Assembly (NCBI GenBank): GCA_036741355.1
Contig: DAINSK010000015.1
Location: forward strand, 1-64,000
Direction of reading: 5' to 3'
DNA from: JBBRGK01 sp036741355
GTDB taxonomy: Bacteria > Chloroflexota > Dehalococcoidia > CAUJGQ01
DNA length: 64,000 nucleotides
The translations under genes and the position numbers were made by a program. Below the pieces are notes generated by a model, which did not search any database, was not told where the DNA came from, and saw nothing but the letters and a program-made list of their open reading frames with translations. Positions 36,416 through 45,139 of the stretch are shown piece by piece. The first letter of the stretch is position 1. The number at the start of each line of letters is the position of its first letter.

Positions 36416-38287
36416 GTGACGACAAGTACCGGCGGCACTGACAAGGCCTTCAACGGCAAAGTGCTCAACGTGAACCTGACGAAAGGCGAGACAACAGCGG
36501 AACATCTTCCCGACGCAATGTACCGCAAGTATCTCGGTGGCTATGGGCTGGGCGCCCGCATGCTGCTTGACCGGGTGCCAACAGGTGCCGATCCGCTGGG
36601 TCCCGACAACATGCTGGGCATCTTCCCAGGGCTGATGACGGGCACCCCTCTGTTCGGGCAGCGCTATCAGGCCGTCTGCAAGTCGCCCCTCACCGGCGGC
36701 TGGGGCGACGCGAACTGCGGCGGTGACACCGGCCCCTTCCTGAAGCATGCTGGATGGGACGGCATCATGTTCTTTGGCATCTCTTCCAAGCCCGTCTATC
36801 TCCTGATCCAGGACGACAAGGTTTCGATCGAGGACGCCTCCGACCTGTGGGGCAAGGACGCGATCGAGGCGGAGGAGATGTTAAAGCAACGGCACGGCAA
36901 GAAGGCGAGCGTGGCCGATATCGGCCAGGCCGGCGAAACGATGTCGCTGATTTCCGGCATCTGCAACGACCATGGCCGGCTCGCCGCCCGCAGCGGCGTC
37001 GGTGCGGTGATGGGGTCCAAGAAACTCAAGGCGATCGTAATCGTGCCGTCGCGCAACATCATGATGCAAAACAAAGATACGATAGGCGCCGTAAAGATCG
37101 GCCTTTCCGAGTTCGTGAAGCCGACGGCAGACTTCTTCCGAACGTTCGGCACGACCGGCATCACCGCCATGTCCGCCCACAGCGGCGACTCGCCGGTGAA
37201 GAACTGGGGCGGCGTGGGCAAGGTCGAATTCGTGGACGTGGCCGGCCTGCAGGGCCCCGTGGTCAACGAAAAGATGGAAAAGCATTACGCGTGCTGGCAT
37301 TGCCCGCTCGCCTGCGGCGCCGAATCGAAAGAGTCCGATAACGCCGAGTACCCGTACCCGCGGCACACGCACCGACCCGAGTACGAGACCATGGCCTCAT
37401 TCGGCACGATGAACCTGAACAACAACCTCGACTCGATAACCTATGCGAATCATCTCTGTAACGCCTACGGATTTGACTCGATCTCAGCCGGCGCCACGAT
37501 CTCATTTGCCATCGAGTGCTACGAGAACGGCATCCTGACCAAAGAAGATACGGACGGCCTGGAGCTGCACTGGGGCGACGACAAGGCGGTCATCAAGCTG
37601 CTCGAAATGATGGGCAAGCGTGAGGGGCTTGGCGACATCCTCGCTGACGGCGTCAAGAAAGCGGCGGAGCGCATCGGCCGCGGCTCAGAAAAGTTCGCCA
37701 TGCACATCGCCGGCCAGGAGCTGCCGATGCACGATCCGAAGCTCCAACCGGAGTACTACACGACCTACAAGCTCGATCCGACACCGGCGCGGCACACGCA
37801 ATATGAGGGCAACCGCCGTTTCGGCCTGATACCGCCGGCTCAACGCGACCGCACGGTTGCCGAGGGTCGCGGCGCCCACCACAAGGGCGCGTCTGAGTAC
37901 ATGCACGTCGTCAATGCAGCGGGACACTGCCAGTTCGTCATGATGGCGGCGAATACGGCAAACATCCCCGAGTGGATCAACATGACCACTGGATGGGACA
38001 TGACCAAGGAAGAGCTGCTGGAAGTTGGCGAGCGAATCGCCAACATGCGTATGGCGTTCGAAGTGCGCGAAGGCGGTAACCCAACCAAGCGCCACGTCCC
38101 CGAGCGTGCTTACGCCGCCGTATTAAAGGAAGGCCCTCACGCCGACTTCGGCCTCGACACGGCGACGTTGGAGCGCGAGTACATGGCCGCCTGCGATTGG
38201 GACCCGGAGACGGCCAAACCCAGTCCGGCCAAGCTCGAATCGCTTGGACTCGCCGACGTAATTCCGATGATCCACGCCACGGCGTAG
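36416..38287 (+). CDS. Aldehyde ferredoxin oxidoreductase (tungsten enzyme family)
   Basis: 623 residues. Oxidises aldehydes to acids with ferredoxin, using a tungsten bis-pyranopterin and one 4Fe-4S cluster. The N-terminal domain begins NGKVLNVNLTKGE and includes YLGGYGLGARML. Cluster ligands are Cys293, Cys296 and Cys300 (CWHCPLAC) plus Cys505 (AGHCQF). The pterin-binding regions GWGDANCGG and GRLAARSGVGAVMGSKKLKA are present. GTG 36416 has AAAGGGG about 8 nt upstream; ATG 36350 would add 22 residues. No ferredoxin, MoaD-like or tungstate uptake gene is adjacent. It has its own inverted repeat downstream. Confidence 0.92.
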   Translation: MTTSTGGTDKAFNGKVLNVNLTKGETTAEHLPDAMYRKYLGGYGLGARMLLDRVPTGADPLGPDNMLGIFPGLMTGTPLFGQRYQAVCKSPLTGGWGDANCGGDTGPFLKHAGWDGIMFFGISSKPVYLLIQDDKVSIEDASDLWGKDAIEAEEMLKQRHGKKASVADIGQAGETMSLISGICNDHGRLAARSGVGAVMGSKKLKAIVIVPSRNIMMQNKDTIGAVKIGLSEFVKPTADFFRTFGTTGITAMSAHSGDSPVKNWGGVGKVEFVDVAGLQGPVVNEKMEKHYACWHCPLACGAESKESDNAEYPYPRHTHRPEYETMASFGTMNLNNNLDSITYANHLCNAYGFDSISAGATISFAIECYENGILTKEDTDGLELHWGDDKAVIKLLEMMGKREGLGDILADGVKKAAERIGRGSEKFAMHIAGQELPMHDPKLQPEYYTTYKLDPTPARHTQYEGNRRFGLIPPAQRDRTVAEGRGAHHKGASEYMHVVNAAGHCQFVMMAANTANIPEWINMTTGWDMTKEELLEVGERIANMRMAFEVREGGNPTKRHVPERAYAAVLKEGPHADFGLDTATLEREYMAACDWDPETAKPSPAKLESLGLADVIPMIHATA

Positions 38288-38310
38288 CTCCATCCAGAGA
38301 TCCACGTAAC

Positions 38311-38347
38311 CGAACGGGGCGGCCTCTTGAAGGGGCCGCTCCGTTCG
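38311..38347 (+). terminator. Stem-loop after the aldehyde oxidoreductase gene
   Basis: CGAACGGGGCGGCC / GGGCCGCTCCGTTCG pair with one mismatch around a short loop, 23 nt past the stop codon. There is no T run, so it is a stabilising or Rho-assisted stem rather than a strong intrinsic terminator. Confidence 0.55.
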
Positions 38348-38381
38348 CTGCGCGTCCCCGGACCGCGAATCCTCAGACCGA

Positions 38382-38726
38382 ATGTGGGGCAGCAGCGATA
38401 TACCAACGCGAGTTGTCTACCGCATAGTTCATACGGAGCCCCCAACCGAGGCGGATTTTCTGTCGAGAAAGGCGCTCGGTAATTCCGCTCCACGGGATGT
38501 CCGACTCTGGGATGGCATTTCGGTGTACGATCGTGTGGAAGCCGCGCAACGTCAGGCTGACAGGTTCCCCCACCTTGGGCGGTTTATCGCGGCACTGCGG
38601 CTCCCCGAAGATGGTTCAATTAGAGTCGAGAAGACACTTTCCAATCGAAACCATTACACGCTCTGGGGCGATGCCGTCAGTATGCTGGCCCGCGTGGAAA
38701 ACGTCGTGCCTGTGGAGGTCCGATAG
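38382..38726 (+). CDS. Hypothetical protein, 114 aa
   Basis: Soluble protein. RVVYRIVHTEPPTEADFLSR, LWDGISVYDRVEAAQRQADRFP and SNRNHYTLWGD look like conserved blocks of a small single-domain family that I have seen annotated only as hypothetical. The stop codon shares its last base with the GTG of the next gene (TAGTG), so the two are probably coupled and may interact. Confidence 0.6.
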   Translation: MWGSSDIPTRVVYRIVHTEPPTEADFLSRKALGNSAPRDVRLWDGISVYDRVEAAQRQADRFPHLGRFIAALRLPEDGSIRVEKTLSNRNHYTLWGDAVSMLARVENVVPVEVR

Positions 38727-38968
38727 TGGACGATAACCTTGATGATACGGGCGAAGGCTTTGAGGTCTGGGACCTCGTTAGCGGCAACGCGATCACTGAT
38801 TTCGCGACTGAGGCAGAGGCCCTGGCGTTTGTCCGTCGGGCGATCACCCAGCTTGGACGCGAGCAGGTTTGCGGCTGGGGCATGTCTCGCCCAGACGACG
38901 TCAGTGAATCGCTAAGTGGCGAAGACCTGGTGGACTTGGCTTTGCAGCCCACAAGCCCCTGGGCGTAG
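38726..38968 (+). CDS. Hypothetical protein, 80 aa, coupled to the previous gene
   Basis: Start GTG 38726. Acidic, with a compact fold suggested by GFEVWDLVSGNAITDFATEAEALAFVRRAI. Short proteins with this E-V-W-D-x-x-T/S-G-N pattern are widespread. The tight pairing with the upstream gene is like that of toxin-antitoxin or small two-subunit systems, but nothing here proves either. The spacer that follows holds the pyrG promoter. Confidence 0.6.
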   Translation: MDDNLDDTGEGFEVWDLVSGNAITDFATEAEALAFVRRAITQLGREQVCGWGMSRPDDVSESLSGEDLVDLALQPTSPWA

Positions 38969-39136
38969 AGCCTGACGCCGGCCGATCGCCCGTCGGTTAA
39001 GACCGCAGGCATTGATAACGGCGCGGGCCTGCTTAGCGCAAATTCGTACGGCGAAGGTTCTACTTAGTGGTCCATTTATGGATAACTATAATCGGCTATA
39101 GTGCGTTCTCCGTTTATCGCTTCTTGACAATTTCCG

Positions 39137-39165
39137 TTGACAGCGCGGCTCGCGAAAACTATAAT
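39137..39165 (+). promoter_or_regulatory. Perfect-consensus sigma-70 promoter of pyrG
   Basis: TTGACA (39137-39142), exactly 17 nt, TATAAT (39160-39165), about 50 nt before the pyrG start. A second TTGACA at 39124 lies just upstream. The rest of the 38969-39216 spacer shows no gene. Confidence 0.88.
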
Positions 39166-39216
39166 CCAGTCTGAGAGTTCCCCGCGCCGTCCGGCGCAAT
39201 TCCACGACGAGGCGGT

Positions 39217-40896
39217 ATGCCTAAATACATATTCGTGACTGGTGGTGTTGTCAGTTCCGTTGGGAAAGGCATCACCACCGCCGCCATGGGACGCATCCTC
39301 AAAAGCCGCGGCCTCTCCGTCACTATCCAAAAGCTCGACCCGTACCTCAACGTCGACCCGGGCACCATGTCGCCTTACCAGCACGGCGAAGTGTTTGTCA
39401 CTGCCGACGGCGCCGAGACCGATCTCGACCTGGGGCACTATGAGCGCTTCATCGATCAGGACCTGACCAAGGCAAGCTCAGTCACTACCGGACAGATATA
39501 CCAGGCCGTGATCTCCAAAGAGCGGCGTGGAGACTACTTGGGCGGCACGATCCAGGCTGTGCCGCACCTGACAAACGAGATCAAGGCACGGATTCGCGGG
39601 GTCGCGAGCGAGACGGGCGCCGAGGTGCTCATCATCGAGGTCGGCGGCACGGTCGGCGACATCGAGAGCCAGCCATTTCTCGAGGCGATTCGCCAGATGC
39701 GCAACGAGGAGCCGCGGGAGGATATCCTCTCGATCCACGTGGCGTTCCTGCCGTATATTGGGGCTTCCGGCGAATTGAAGACCAAACCGACGCAGCACAG
39801 TGTGCGTGAGCTGCGCAGCATGGGAGTCCAGCCGGACGTCATCGTTTGCCGCAGTGACCATCCGGTATCGGAAGAGTTGACCGCCAAAGTCGCGCTGTTC
39901 TGCGACGTTGAACAGCGTGCCGTGGTGCCGTTGTTAACTGCTGACTCGATTTATCGCGTGCCGCTTATTCTCGAGGACGCGGGACTGGGCGATTACGTGA
40001 TCGAGCGCCTACACCTGAACGCGGGCAGTCGCGATCTCGCCGAGTGGCGGACGCTGATCGGTCAGATGTCAGACCCCGAACGCCGGCTCGAAGTTGCGAT
40101 AGTGGGTAAGTATATACAGTTGCATGATGCCTACCTGTCGGTGAAAGAATCGCTCATCCACGCGGGTATCTACCACCGTTCCGAGGTCGGCATTCGGTGG
40201 GTGCAGGCGGAAGACCTCAATGAGAATAACCTCGATGCGACACTGTCGGAGGTCGACGGCATCATCGTTCCGGGCGGCTTTGGCGAGCGCGGTGTCGAAG
40301 GCAAGATCCTCGCCGCCCGCTATGCCCGTGAGTATAAGGTTCCATACCTCGGACTCTGCCTGGGCATGCAGGTGATGGTGATCGAGTTCGCGCGGCACAT
40401 GTGGGGCAATAACGAGGCAAACTCAACCGAGTTTGCGGAGACGCGCCTGCCGGTGATCGACCTAATGCCCGATCAGAACGGCGTCAGCGAAAAGGGCGGC
40501 ACGATGCGGCTCGGCGGTTACGTTTGCCGCCTGCTACCGGGAACACGCGCGCGCGAGGCGTACGGCACCGATGAGGTGGTTGAACGCCACCGCCATCGTT
40601 TTGAGTTCAACAACGCCTATAGGGCCATTCTCGAGAAGGAAGGCCTGATCGCGAGCGGGGTATCCCCTGACGGCCGGCTGGTTGAGATCAGCGAGTTGCG
40701 TGACCACCCGTGGATGGTCGGTTCACAGTTCCATCCGGAGTTCCGGTCACGGCCGAACCGGCCGCACCCGCTGTTCCGAGACTTCATTGGGGCGGCCGTG
40801 CGCAAAGCTGACTCGTGCCCCGCTGATCAGCCGGCCGTTTCCATCCTCAAAGCGGCGACGGGCGCCGCATCCGTGGCGAGCGCGACGGCGAGCTAG
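39217..40896 (+). CDS. pyrG: CTP synthase
   Basis: 559 residues. Makes CTP from UTP, ATP and glutamine. The synthase domain begins KYIFVTGGVVSSVGKG and contains KLDPYLNVDPGTMSPYQHGEV. The glutaminase domain has the nucleophile elbow GLCLGMQ and catalytic SQFHPEF. Full length and intact. The start codon ATG 39217 follows a CGAGG string. The next gene begins 3 nt after the stop. Confidence 0.96.
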   Translation: MPKYIFVTGGVVSSVGKGITTAAMGRILKSRGLSVTIQKLDPYLNVDPGTMSPYQHGEVFVTADGAETDLDLGHYERFIDQDLTKASSVTTGQIYQAVISKERRGDYLGGTIQAVPHLTNEIKARIRGVASETGAEVLIIEVGGTVGDIESQPFLEAIRQMRNEEPREDILSIHVAFLPYIGASGELKTKPTQHSVRELRSMGVQPDVIVCRSDHPVSEELTAKVALFCDVEQRAVVPLLTADSIYRVPLILEDAGLGDYVIERLHLNAGSRDLAEWRTLIGQMSDPERRLEVAIVGKYIQLHDAYLSVKESLIHAGIYHRSEVGIRWVQAEDLNENNLDATLSEVDGIIVPGGFGERGVEGKILAARYAREYKVPYLGLCLGMQVMVIEFARHMWGNNEANSTEFAETRLPVIDLMPDQNGVSEKGGTMRLGGYVCRLLPGTRAREAYGTDEVVERHRHRFEFNNAYRAILEKEGLIASGVSPDGRLVEISELRDHPWMVGSQFHPEFRSRPNRPHPLFRDFIGAAVRKADSCPADQPAVSILKAATGAASVASATAS

Positions 40897-40898
40897 TT

Positions 40899-41375
40899 GT
40901 GTCCTTCGTAAACATCTGGAAGTTTGCGCATATCGCTTCGTTGTTCCTGCTCATGGCCGGTATCGGGGCAGTTATGGCGCCGGTCTACCGCGCATGGCAC
41001 AACAAGGATCTTCGCACGCAGATGTACGCATTCACGATCGCGGCGGATAACGAGACTGCGCTCCTGCTGCCCGGGGCCTTGCTAACCGGCGTTACTGGAG
41101 TTGGCTGGGTCGCCAGCGGTCACCATAACGTCGTGCACGAGGGCTGGCTGCTGACCCTGACCATCGTGTATCTGATCACGACATTTATCTGCCTACCGTT
41201 GCTGGGGCTCGGCCTGCGCAGAGCGCGACTCGCGTCGCTAAAATCGTGGAAAAGCGGCAAACTGACACCGGAGCTGCAATCGACGCTGGCAGACAACGTG
41301 CCGCTTGTATTTGGGTCGTTGATCATCGCTTCCCTGCCGCTCATGGGTTGGCTGGCGGTGTTCAAGCCGTTTTAG
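40899..41375 (+). CDS. DUF2269-like integral membrane protein
   Basis: 158 residues with four hydrophobic segments: FAHIASLFLLMAGIGAVMAPV, ALLLPGALLTGVTGVGWVA, LLTLTIVYLITTFICLPLLGLG and VFGSLIIASLPLMGWLAVF. The arrangement fits the DUF2269 group of predicted membrane proteins. GTG start 3 nt after pyrG, so co-transcribed with it and probably with rho. No catalytic motif. Confidence 0.75.
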   Translation: MSFVNIWKFAHIASLFLLMAGIGAVMAPVYRAWHNKDLRTQMYAFTIAADNETALLLPGALLTGVTGVGWVASGHHNVVHEGWLLTLTIVYLITTFICLPLLGLGLRRARLASLKSWKSGKLTPELQSTLADNVPLVFGSLIIASLPLMGWLAVFKPF

Positions 41376-41391
41376 GAGTGGAGACCTCAAA

Positions 41392-42654
41392 GTGAATATC
41401 GCGGAACTCGAACTCAAATCGCGCGACGATCTCGTCACTCAGGCGCTCAATATAGGCGTGTTCAACGGCGCGGCGCTCCCTAAACAGGACCTCGTACAAC
41501 GACTGCTCTCCCACCAGGCCGACCAGTTCGGGCATATCTTCGGTGGCGGCGTGCTGGACATTGTCGACGACGGCTACGGCTTCTTGCGCGGAGAGTCACT
41601 CCTGCCCGGCGTCAACGACGTATACGTCTCGCAGACGCAGATTCGCCGTTTCGGGCTGCGCACCGGCGACTACGTCACCGGCCAGGTACGGCCACCAAAG
41701 GACAGCGAAAAATATTACGGCATGCTCAGGGTGGAGAGCGTAAACGGTATAGATCCAGAGGTGGCGAAACAACGGCCTTATTTCGAACAGTTAACGGCTG
41801 TCTTTCCGAACCGCATGATTGACCTGGAGACCACGCCGCAGAACCTGTCCACGCGGCTCATAAACCTCATCTCCCCGGTCGGGCGCGGTCAACGCGGCCT
41901 CATTGTCTCGCCCCCCAAAGCTGGAAAGACAATGCTGCTCAAGGCGATCGCCAACGGAATCACAACCAATTACAGCGACATCCACCTCATCGTCGCATTG
42001 ATCGGCGAGCGACCCGAGGAAGTTACCGATATGAAGCGGTCGGTCAAAGGTGAAGTTATCGCTTCGACCTTCGACGAACCGGTCGAAGATCACACGCGCG
42101 TAGCCGAAATGTCGCTGGAGCGCGCCAAGCGACTCGTAGAGAGCGGCAAAGACGTGGTCATCCTGATGGACAGCATCACGCGCTTGACCCGCGCCTACAA
42201 CCTCGCAATGCCGCCGAGCGGTCGAACGTTGACGGGCGGCATCGACCCGATTGCCCTCTACCCGCCCAAGCGCTTCTTCGGCGCCGCACGTAACACCGAC
42301 GAGGGCGGCAGCCTCACGATTATTGCCACCTGCCTTGTGGACACCGGCAGCCGCGGTGACGAGGTGATCTACGAGGAATTCAAAGGTACCGGCAACATGG
42401 AGCTGATACTGGACCGCAAGCTGTCGGAGCGGCGAATCTTCCCGTCAATCGACATATCGCGCAGCAGCACCCGACGCGACGACCTGCTGTTGGGCGAAGC
42501 CGCGCTTGGCAAAGTGGTGCTCATGCGGCGGATGACGCAGATGATCAGTCAGAACTCTCCTAACCAGTCGGAAGCCACCGAGCGGCTGCTCGAACAACTC
42601 TCCCGCACGCAGAGCAACGAGGAGTTTCTGTCCACGTTGAATCAGCGCGGATAA
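41392..42654 (+). CDS. rho: Transcription termination factor Rho
   Basis: 420 residues. Hexameric RNA helicase that ends untranslated transcripts. The N-terminal RNA-binding domain has GGGVLDIVDDGYGFLRG and VYVSQTQIRRFGLRTGD. Walker A is PPKAGKTMLL, Walker B is VVILMDSITRLTRAYN, and the Q loop/R loop region is KGTGNMELILDRKLSERR. It lacks the long N-terminal insertion seen in many high-GC Gram-positive Rho proteins. GTG 41392. Confidence 0.96.
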   Translation: MNIAELELKSRDDLVTQALNIGVFNGAALPKQDLVQRLLSHQADQFGHIFGGGVLDIVDDGYGFLRGESLLPGVNDVYVSQTQIRRFGLRTGDYVTGQVRPPKDSEKYYGMLRVESVNGIDPEVAKQRPYFEQLTAVFPNRMIDLETTPQNLSTRLINLISPVGRGQRGLIVSPPKAGKTMLLKAIANGITTNYSDIHLIVALIGERPEEVTDMKRSVKGEVIASTFDEPVEDHTRVAEMSLERAKRLVESGKDVVILMDSITRLTRAYNLAMPPSGRTLTGGIDPIALYPPKRFFGAARNTDEGGSLTIIATCLVDTGSRGDEVIYEEFKGTGNMELILDRKLSERRIFPSIDISRSSTRRDDLLLGEAALGKVVLMRRMTQMISQNSPNQSEATERLLEQLSRTQSNEEFLSTLNQRG

Positions 42655-42999
42655 CGAACTTTTCAGGTATACTCCTGAGCGGTGGACCCCAGAGGCCCTC
42701 ACCGGGGGTAAACGAGCATCGACGGCACGCTCCGCCAGAGGCCGCCGCGCATTCCGCGTCGCCCGCTGTATGACCTGAATCGCATAAACCCCGAGCGCCT
42801 GGCCCGCCGGCGGGCACAGAACGGCCGGCGTTTTCGCATTCATTTATTCGTTCTCGCATTTGTCGCTACCTGGGCACTCATACTAATCCCCTTCCGCGGT
42901 GGCGCCCACCTTGGGCCGCGGCACCTGGCGGCGGCCTACAATCCGCCCCAGACGGAGACCGCGGCGACGTCTGGCAACCAGGAGTTACAGCAGATCCCG

Positions 43000-44172
43000 G
43001 TGGCGCCGCAAGACGTCCACTATCTGCGAGCGCCGCTCGTCCTCGACGGCGTCTCTCAGGCGCGCGCTGGCGGTGTGCCGTTGCAGACGCAAAGCATCCA
43101 ATCCCCGGACCAAACTGCTCCTGGCGCGCCTGGCCCACAGATCGCACAAGCAGCGACGCCCGGCGCGGACATCGGGGCGACCAACGACGGCCAGCCGGAC
43201 GCGACGCCAACGCGGGCCCCGATCGATACTCCGCAACGCCCAAATGACATCGTGCAGGTAATACCGACGCCCGAGGTTGACCGCAACGATCCGGTCGACC
43301 GCGAAGCCGCATACGCCGCACTCCAGGATCTGACACGGCCGCTGTACTACGACCACGTGGTACAGCCGGGCGATACCGTTTCCACGATCGCCGCCCTTTA
43401 TGGGATATCCAGTGACACGGTGCTGTGGAACAACCCGCTGATTGTAGACCGAAATGCGTTATTTATCGGTCAAACGCTGCGCCTGCCGGCAAAGAACGGC
43501 GTTCTTTACAACGTGCATTATGGCGACACGCTCAACGACATCGCCGACTCGTACAAAGTCGAGCCCACGGCGCTGCTTTCGCTGGCCGCCAACGGCCTTG
43601 CAGACGCGGGTTCTCTCAAGGAAGGTCAAACAGTCCTGATCGTCGGTGGCCAGCCGCCCGCTCCACCTCCGCCACCACCTGCCGTCGTTACGCCGTCGCC
43701 AACTCCCCCACCGCAGCCATCTGCTACGCCGCCCACCCTGGCCGCATCGGCGACGCGGGCACCTGCACCCGCACCGCCACCGGCCGCTTCATCTACCTGG
43801 ATCTGGCCTGCTCACGGACCGATATCAAGTTACTTCGGACCGGGCCACCCGCTCGGGATAGACATCGGCCAGGGCGCCGGTGGGCAGCCGATTATTGCCG
43901 CCCGAGCCGGCACCGTCACGTTTGCCGGGGGCGACGCGTGCTGCAGTTACGGATATTACGTAGATATCGACCACGGCAGCGGATTCAGCTCGCGATACGG
44001 CCACTTCCGAAGCTGGCCGATCGTCGCCGTCGGGCAGCACGTCAACCAGGGCCAGGTGCTTGGGTATGCCGGCACCACCGGCTACAGCACCGGCCCCCAC
44101 CTGCACTTCGAAATCCACATCAACGGCGCCATCGTCAACCCGTTGAACTACTTGCCGCCCGGGGGGAACTAG
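43000..44172 (+). CDS. LysM-LysM-M23 cell-wall peptidase (N-terminus probably upstream)
   Basis: 390 residues from the first standard start. After a low-complexity region come two LysM peptidoglycan-binding domains (HVVQPGDTVSTIAALYGIS, YNVHYGDTLNDIADSYKVE), a Pro/Ala/Thr linker, and an M23 peptidase with HPLGIDIG, DHGSGFSSRYGH and GPHLHFE as zinc and catalytic residues. The same frame continues upstream from 42712 and encodes a basic segment and a transmembrane helix (LFVLAFVATWALILIPF) with no ATG, GTG or TTG. An ATC at 42718 preceded by GGGGGT is a candidate start. Without that part the enzyme would have no export signal. Confidence 0.88.
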   Translation: MAPQDVHYLRAPLVLDGVSQARAGGVPLQTQSIQSPDQTAPGAPGPQIAQAATPGADIGATNDGQPDATPTRAPIDTPQRPNDIVQVIPTPEVDRNDPVDREAAYAALQDLTRPLYYDHVVQPGDTVSTIAALYGISSDTVLWNNPLIVDRNALFIGQTLRLPAKNGVLYNVHYGDTLNDIADSYKVEPTALLSLAANGLADAGSLKEGQTVLIVGGQPPAPPPPPPAVVTPSPTPPPQPSATPPTLAASATRAPAPAPPPAASSTWIWPAHGPISSYFGPGHPLGIDIGQGAGGQPIIAARAGTVTFAGGDACCSYGYYVDIDHGSGFSSRYGHFRSWPIVAVGQHVNQGQVLGYAGTTGYSTGPHLHFEIHINGAIVNPLNYLPPGGN

Positions 44173-44190
44173 CCCGATCGTTGGGCAACG

Positions 44191-44832
44191 TTACCGCCGG
44201 TACTCGAGCACCGAGACGGTAGTCTCGAGCGGGAGGCTTGTCCTGGTGACGCTAAGCCGCGCGGATGGTTGCGGCGCGCTGACGCCCATTTGCTTGAGGA
44301 AGGCGTCCAGAGGGTCCAGGTCCACCGTGCTTCCGTCGACTCGGTAATGCATAGGCACCGATATTCGGGGCTCGAGCAGGCTAACGACTTCAGCCGCGGC
44401 CGCCGCGTCAATCGTGGTGTGCCCGCCCACGGGAATGAGCAGGATTTCGGCGCCGCTCAACGCCTCAGCCTGCTGCGGCGTCGGTACGTGACCGAGGTCG
44501 CCCAGGTGACAAATACGCAGCTCATCCATCTCAAAGACAAAGGCGGTATTCGCCCCTCTCTCCCCACCGCGCATGGCATCGTGAAACGTGCGCACGCCGG
44601 TAATGAGTACGCCGGCGACCTCGTATTCGCCGGGTCCGCTTATCACGAGCCGCTGTTTGGATACGCCGCCAACGTTGTCGTGAGCGGCATGGTTGTGGCT
44701 TACCGTCACGACGTCGGCCTCGCCAAAATTGCGCGAAGGGTACCCGCAATTTGGACCGTAAGGATCAAGAATAATCGTCGTATCGCGATTCTTCAGTCGA
44801 AAGCAGGCATGACCAAGCCAGGTGAGTTCCAT
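44191..44832 (-). CDS. MBL-fold metal-dependent hydrolase (UlaG-like)
   Basis: 213 residues. The metallo-beta-lactamase motif is SHNHAAHDN (H-x-H-x-x-H) after LTWLGHACFRL. Further ligands are in HLGDLGH and PMHYRVDG. Related proteins include UlaG-type lactonases and other hydrolases; the substrate is unknown. Convergent with the LysM peptidase and downstream of the sigma-factor pair on the same strand. Confidence 0.85.
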   Translation of the reverse strand: MELTWLGHACFRLKNRDTTIILDPYGPNCGYPSRNFGEADVVTVSHNHAAHDNVGGVSKQRLVISGPGEYEVAGVLITGVRTFHDAMRGGERGANTAFVFEMDELRICHLGDLGHVPTPQQAEALSGAEILLIPVGGHTTIDAAAAAEVVSLLEPRISVPMHYRVDGSTVDLDPLDAFLKQMGVSAPQPSARLSVTRTSLPLETTVSVLEYRR

Positions 44833-44857
44833 ATCGTCTCCTCACGCGCGTTGCGGT

Positions 44858-45139
44858 CTAGGCGGTCGAGTCGTGCCGCCGCGGGTTTGCCACAGAGACC
44901 GAGCCGGCACCGAACCGACCAAAGCGCTCTGCCACTGCAATAGCGCCGCCGGCAGTATCGACGAGCTGGCGGCGAAGGGCTTCACGGAATCCGGGCGGCG
45001 CCGAGCGCGTCACGAGGGTACTGCGCAGTAGTTTGCCGGTGACACCGAGGTCGCAGGCCACCGATTGAGTCGGATGTCCTTGCACGGTTTTCGTCCTCCG
45101 TGTCGATTCGGTCACGGTCCGTTCGGAAGCCGCTTTCAC
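44858..45139 (-). CDS. Small protein translationally coupled to an ECF sigma factor, 93 aa
   Basis: The GTG at 45139 overlaps the sigma factor's TGA (GTGA). The protein is basic and soluble, with APPGFREALRRQLVDTAGG resembling the segment that follows the short helix in some anti-sigma or DUF5667-like proteins. There is no transmembrane helix and no zinc motif of a ZAS anti-sigma factor. A regulatory role toward the sigma factor is inferred only from coupling. Confidence 0.5.
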   Translation of the reverse strand: MKAASERTVTESTRRTKTVQGHPTQSVACDLGVTGKLLRSTLVTRSAPPGFREALRRQLVDTAGGAIAVAERFGRFGAGSVSVANPRRHDSTA

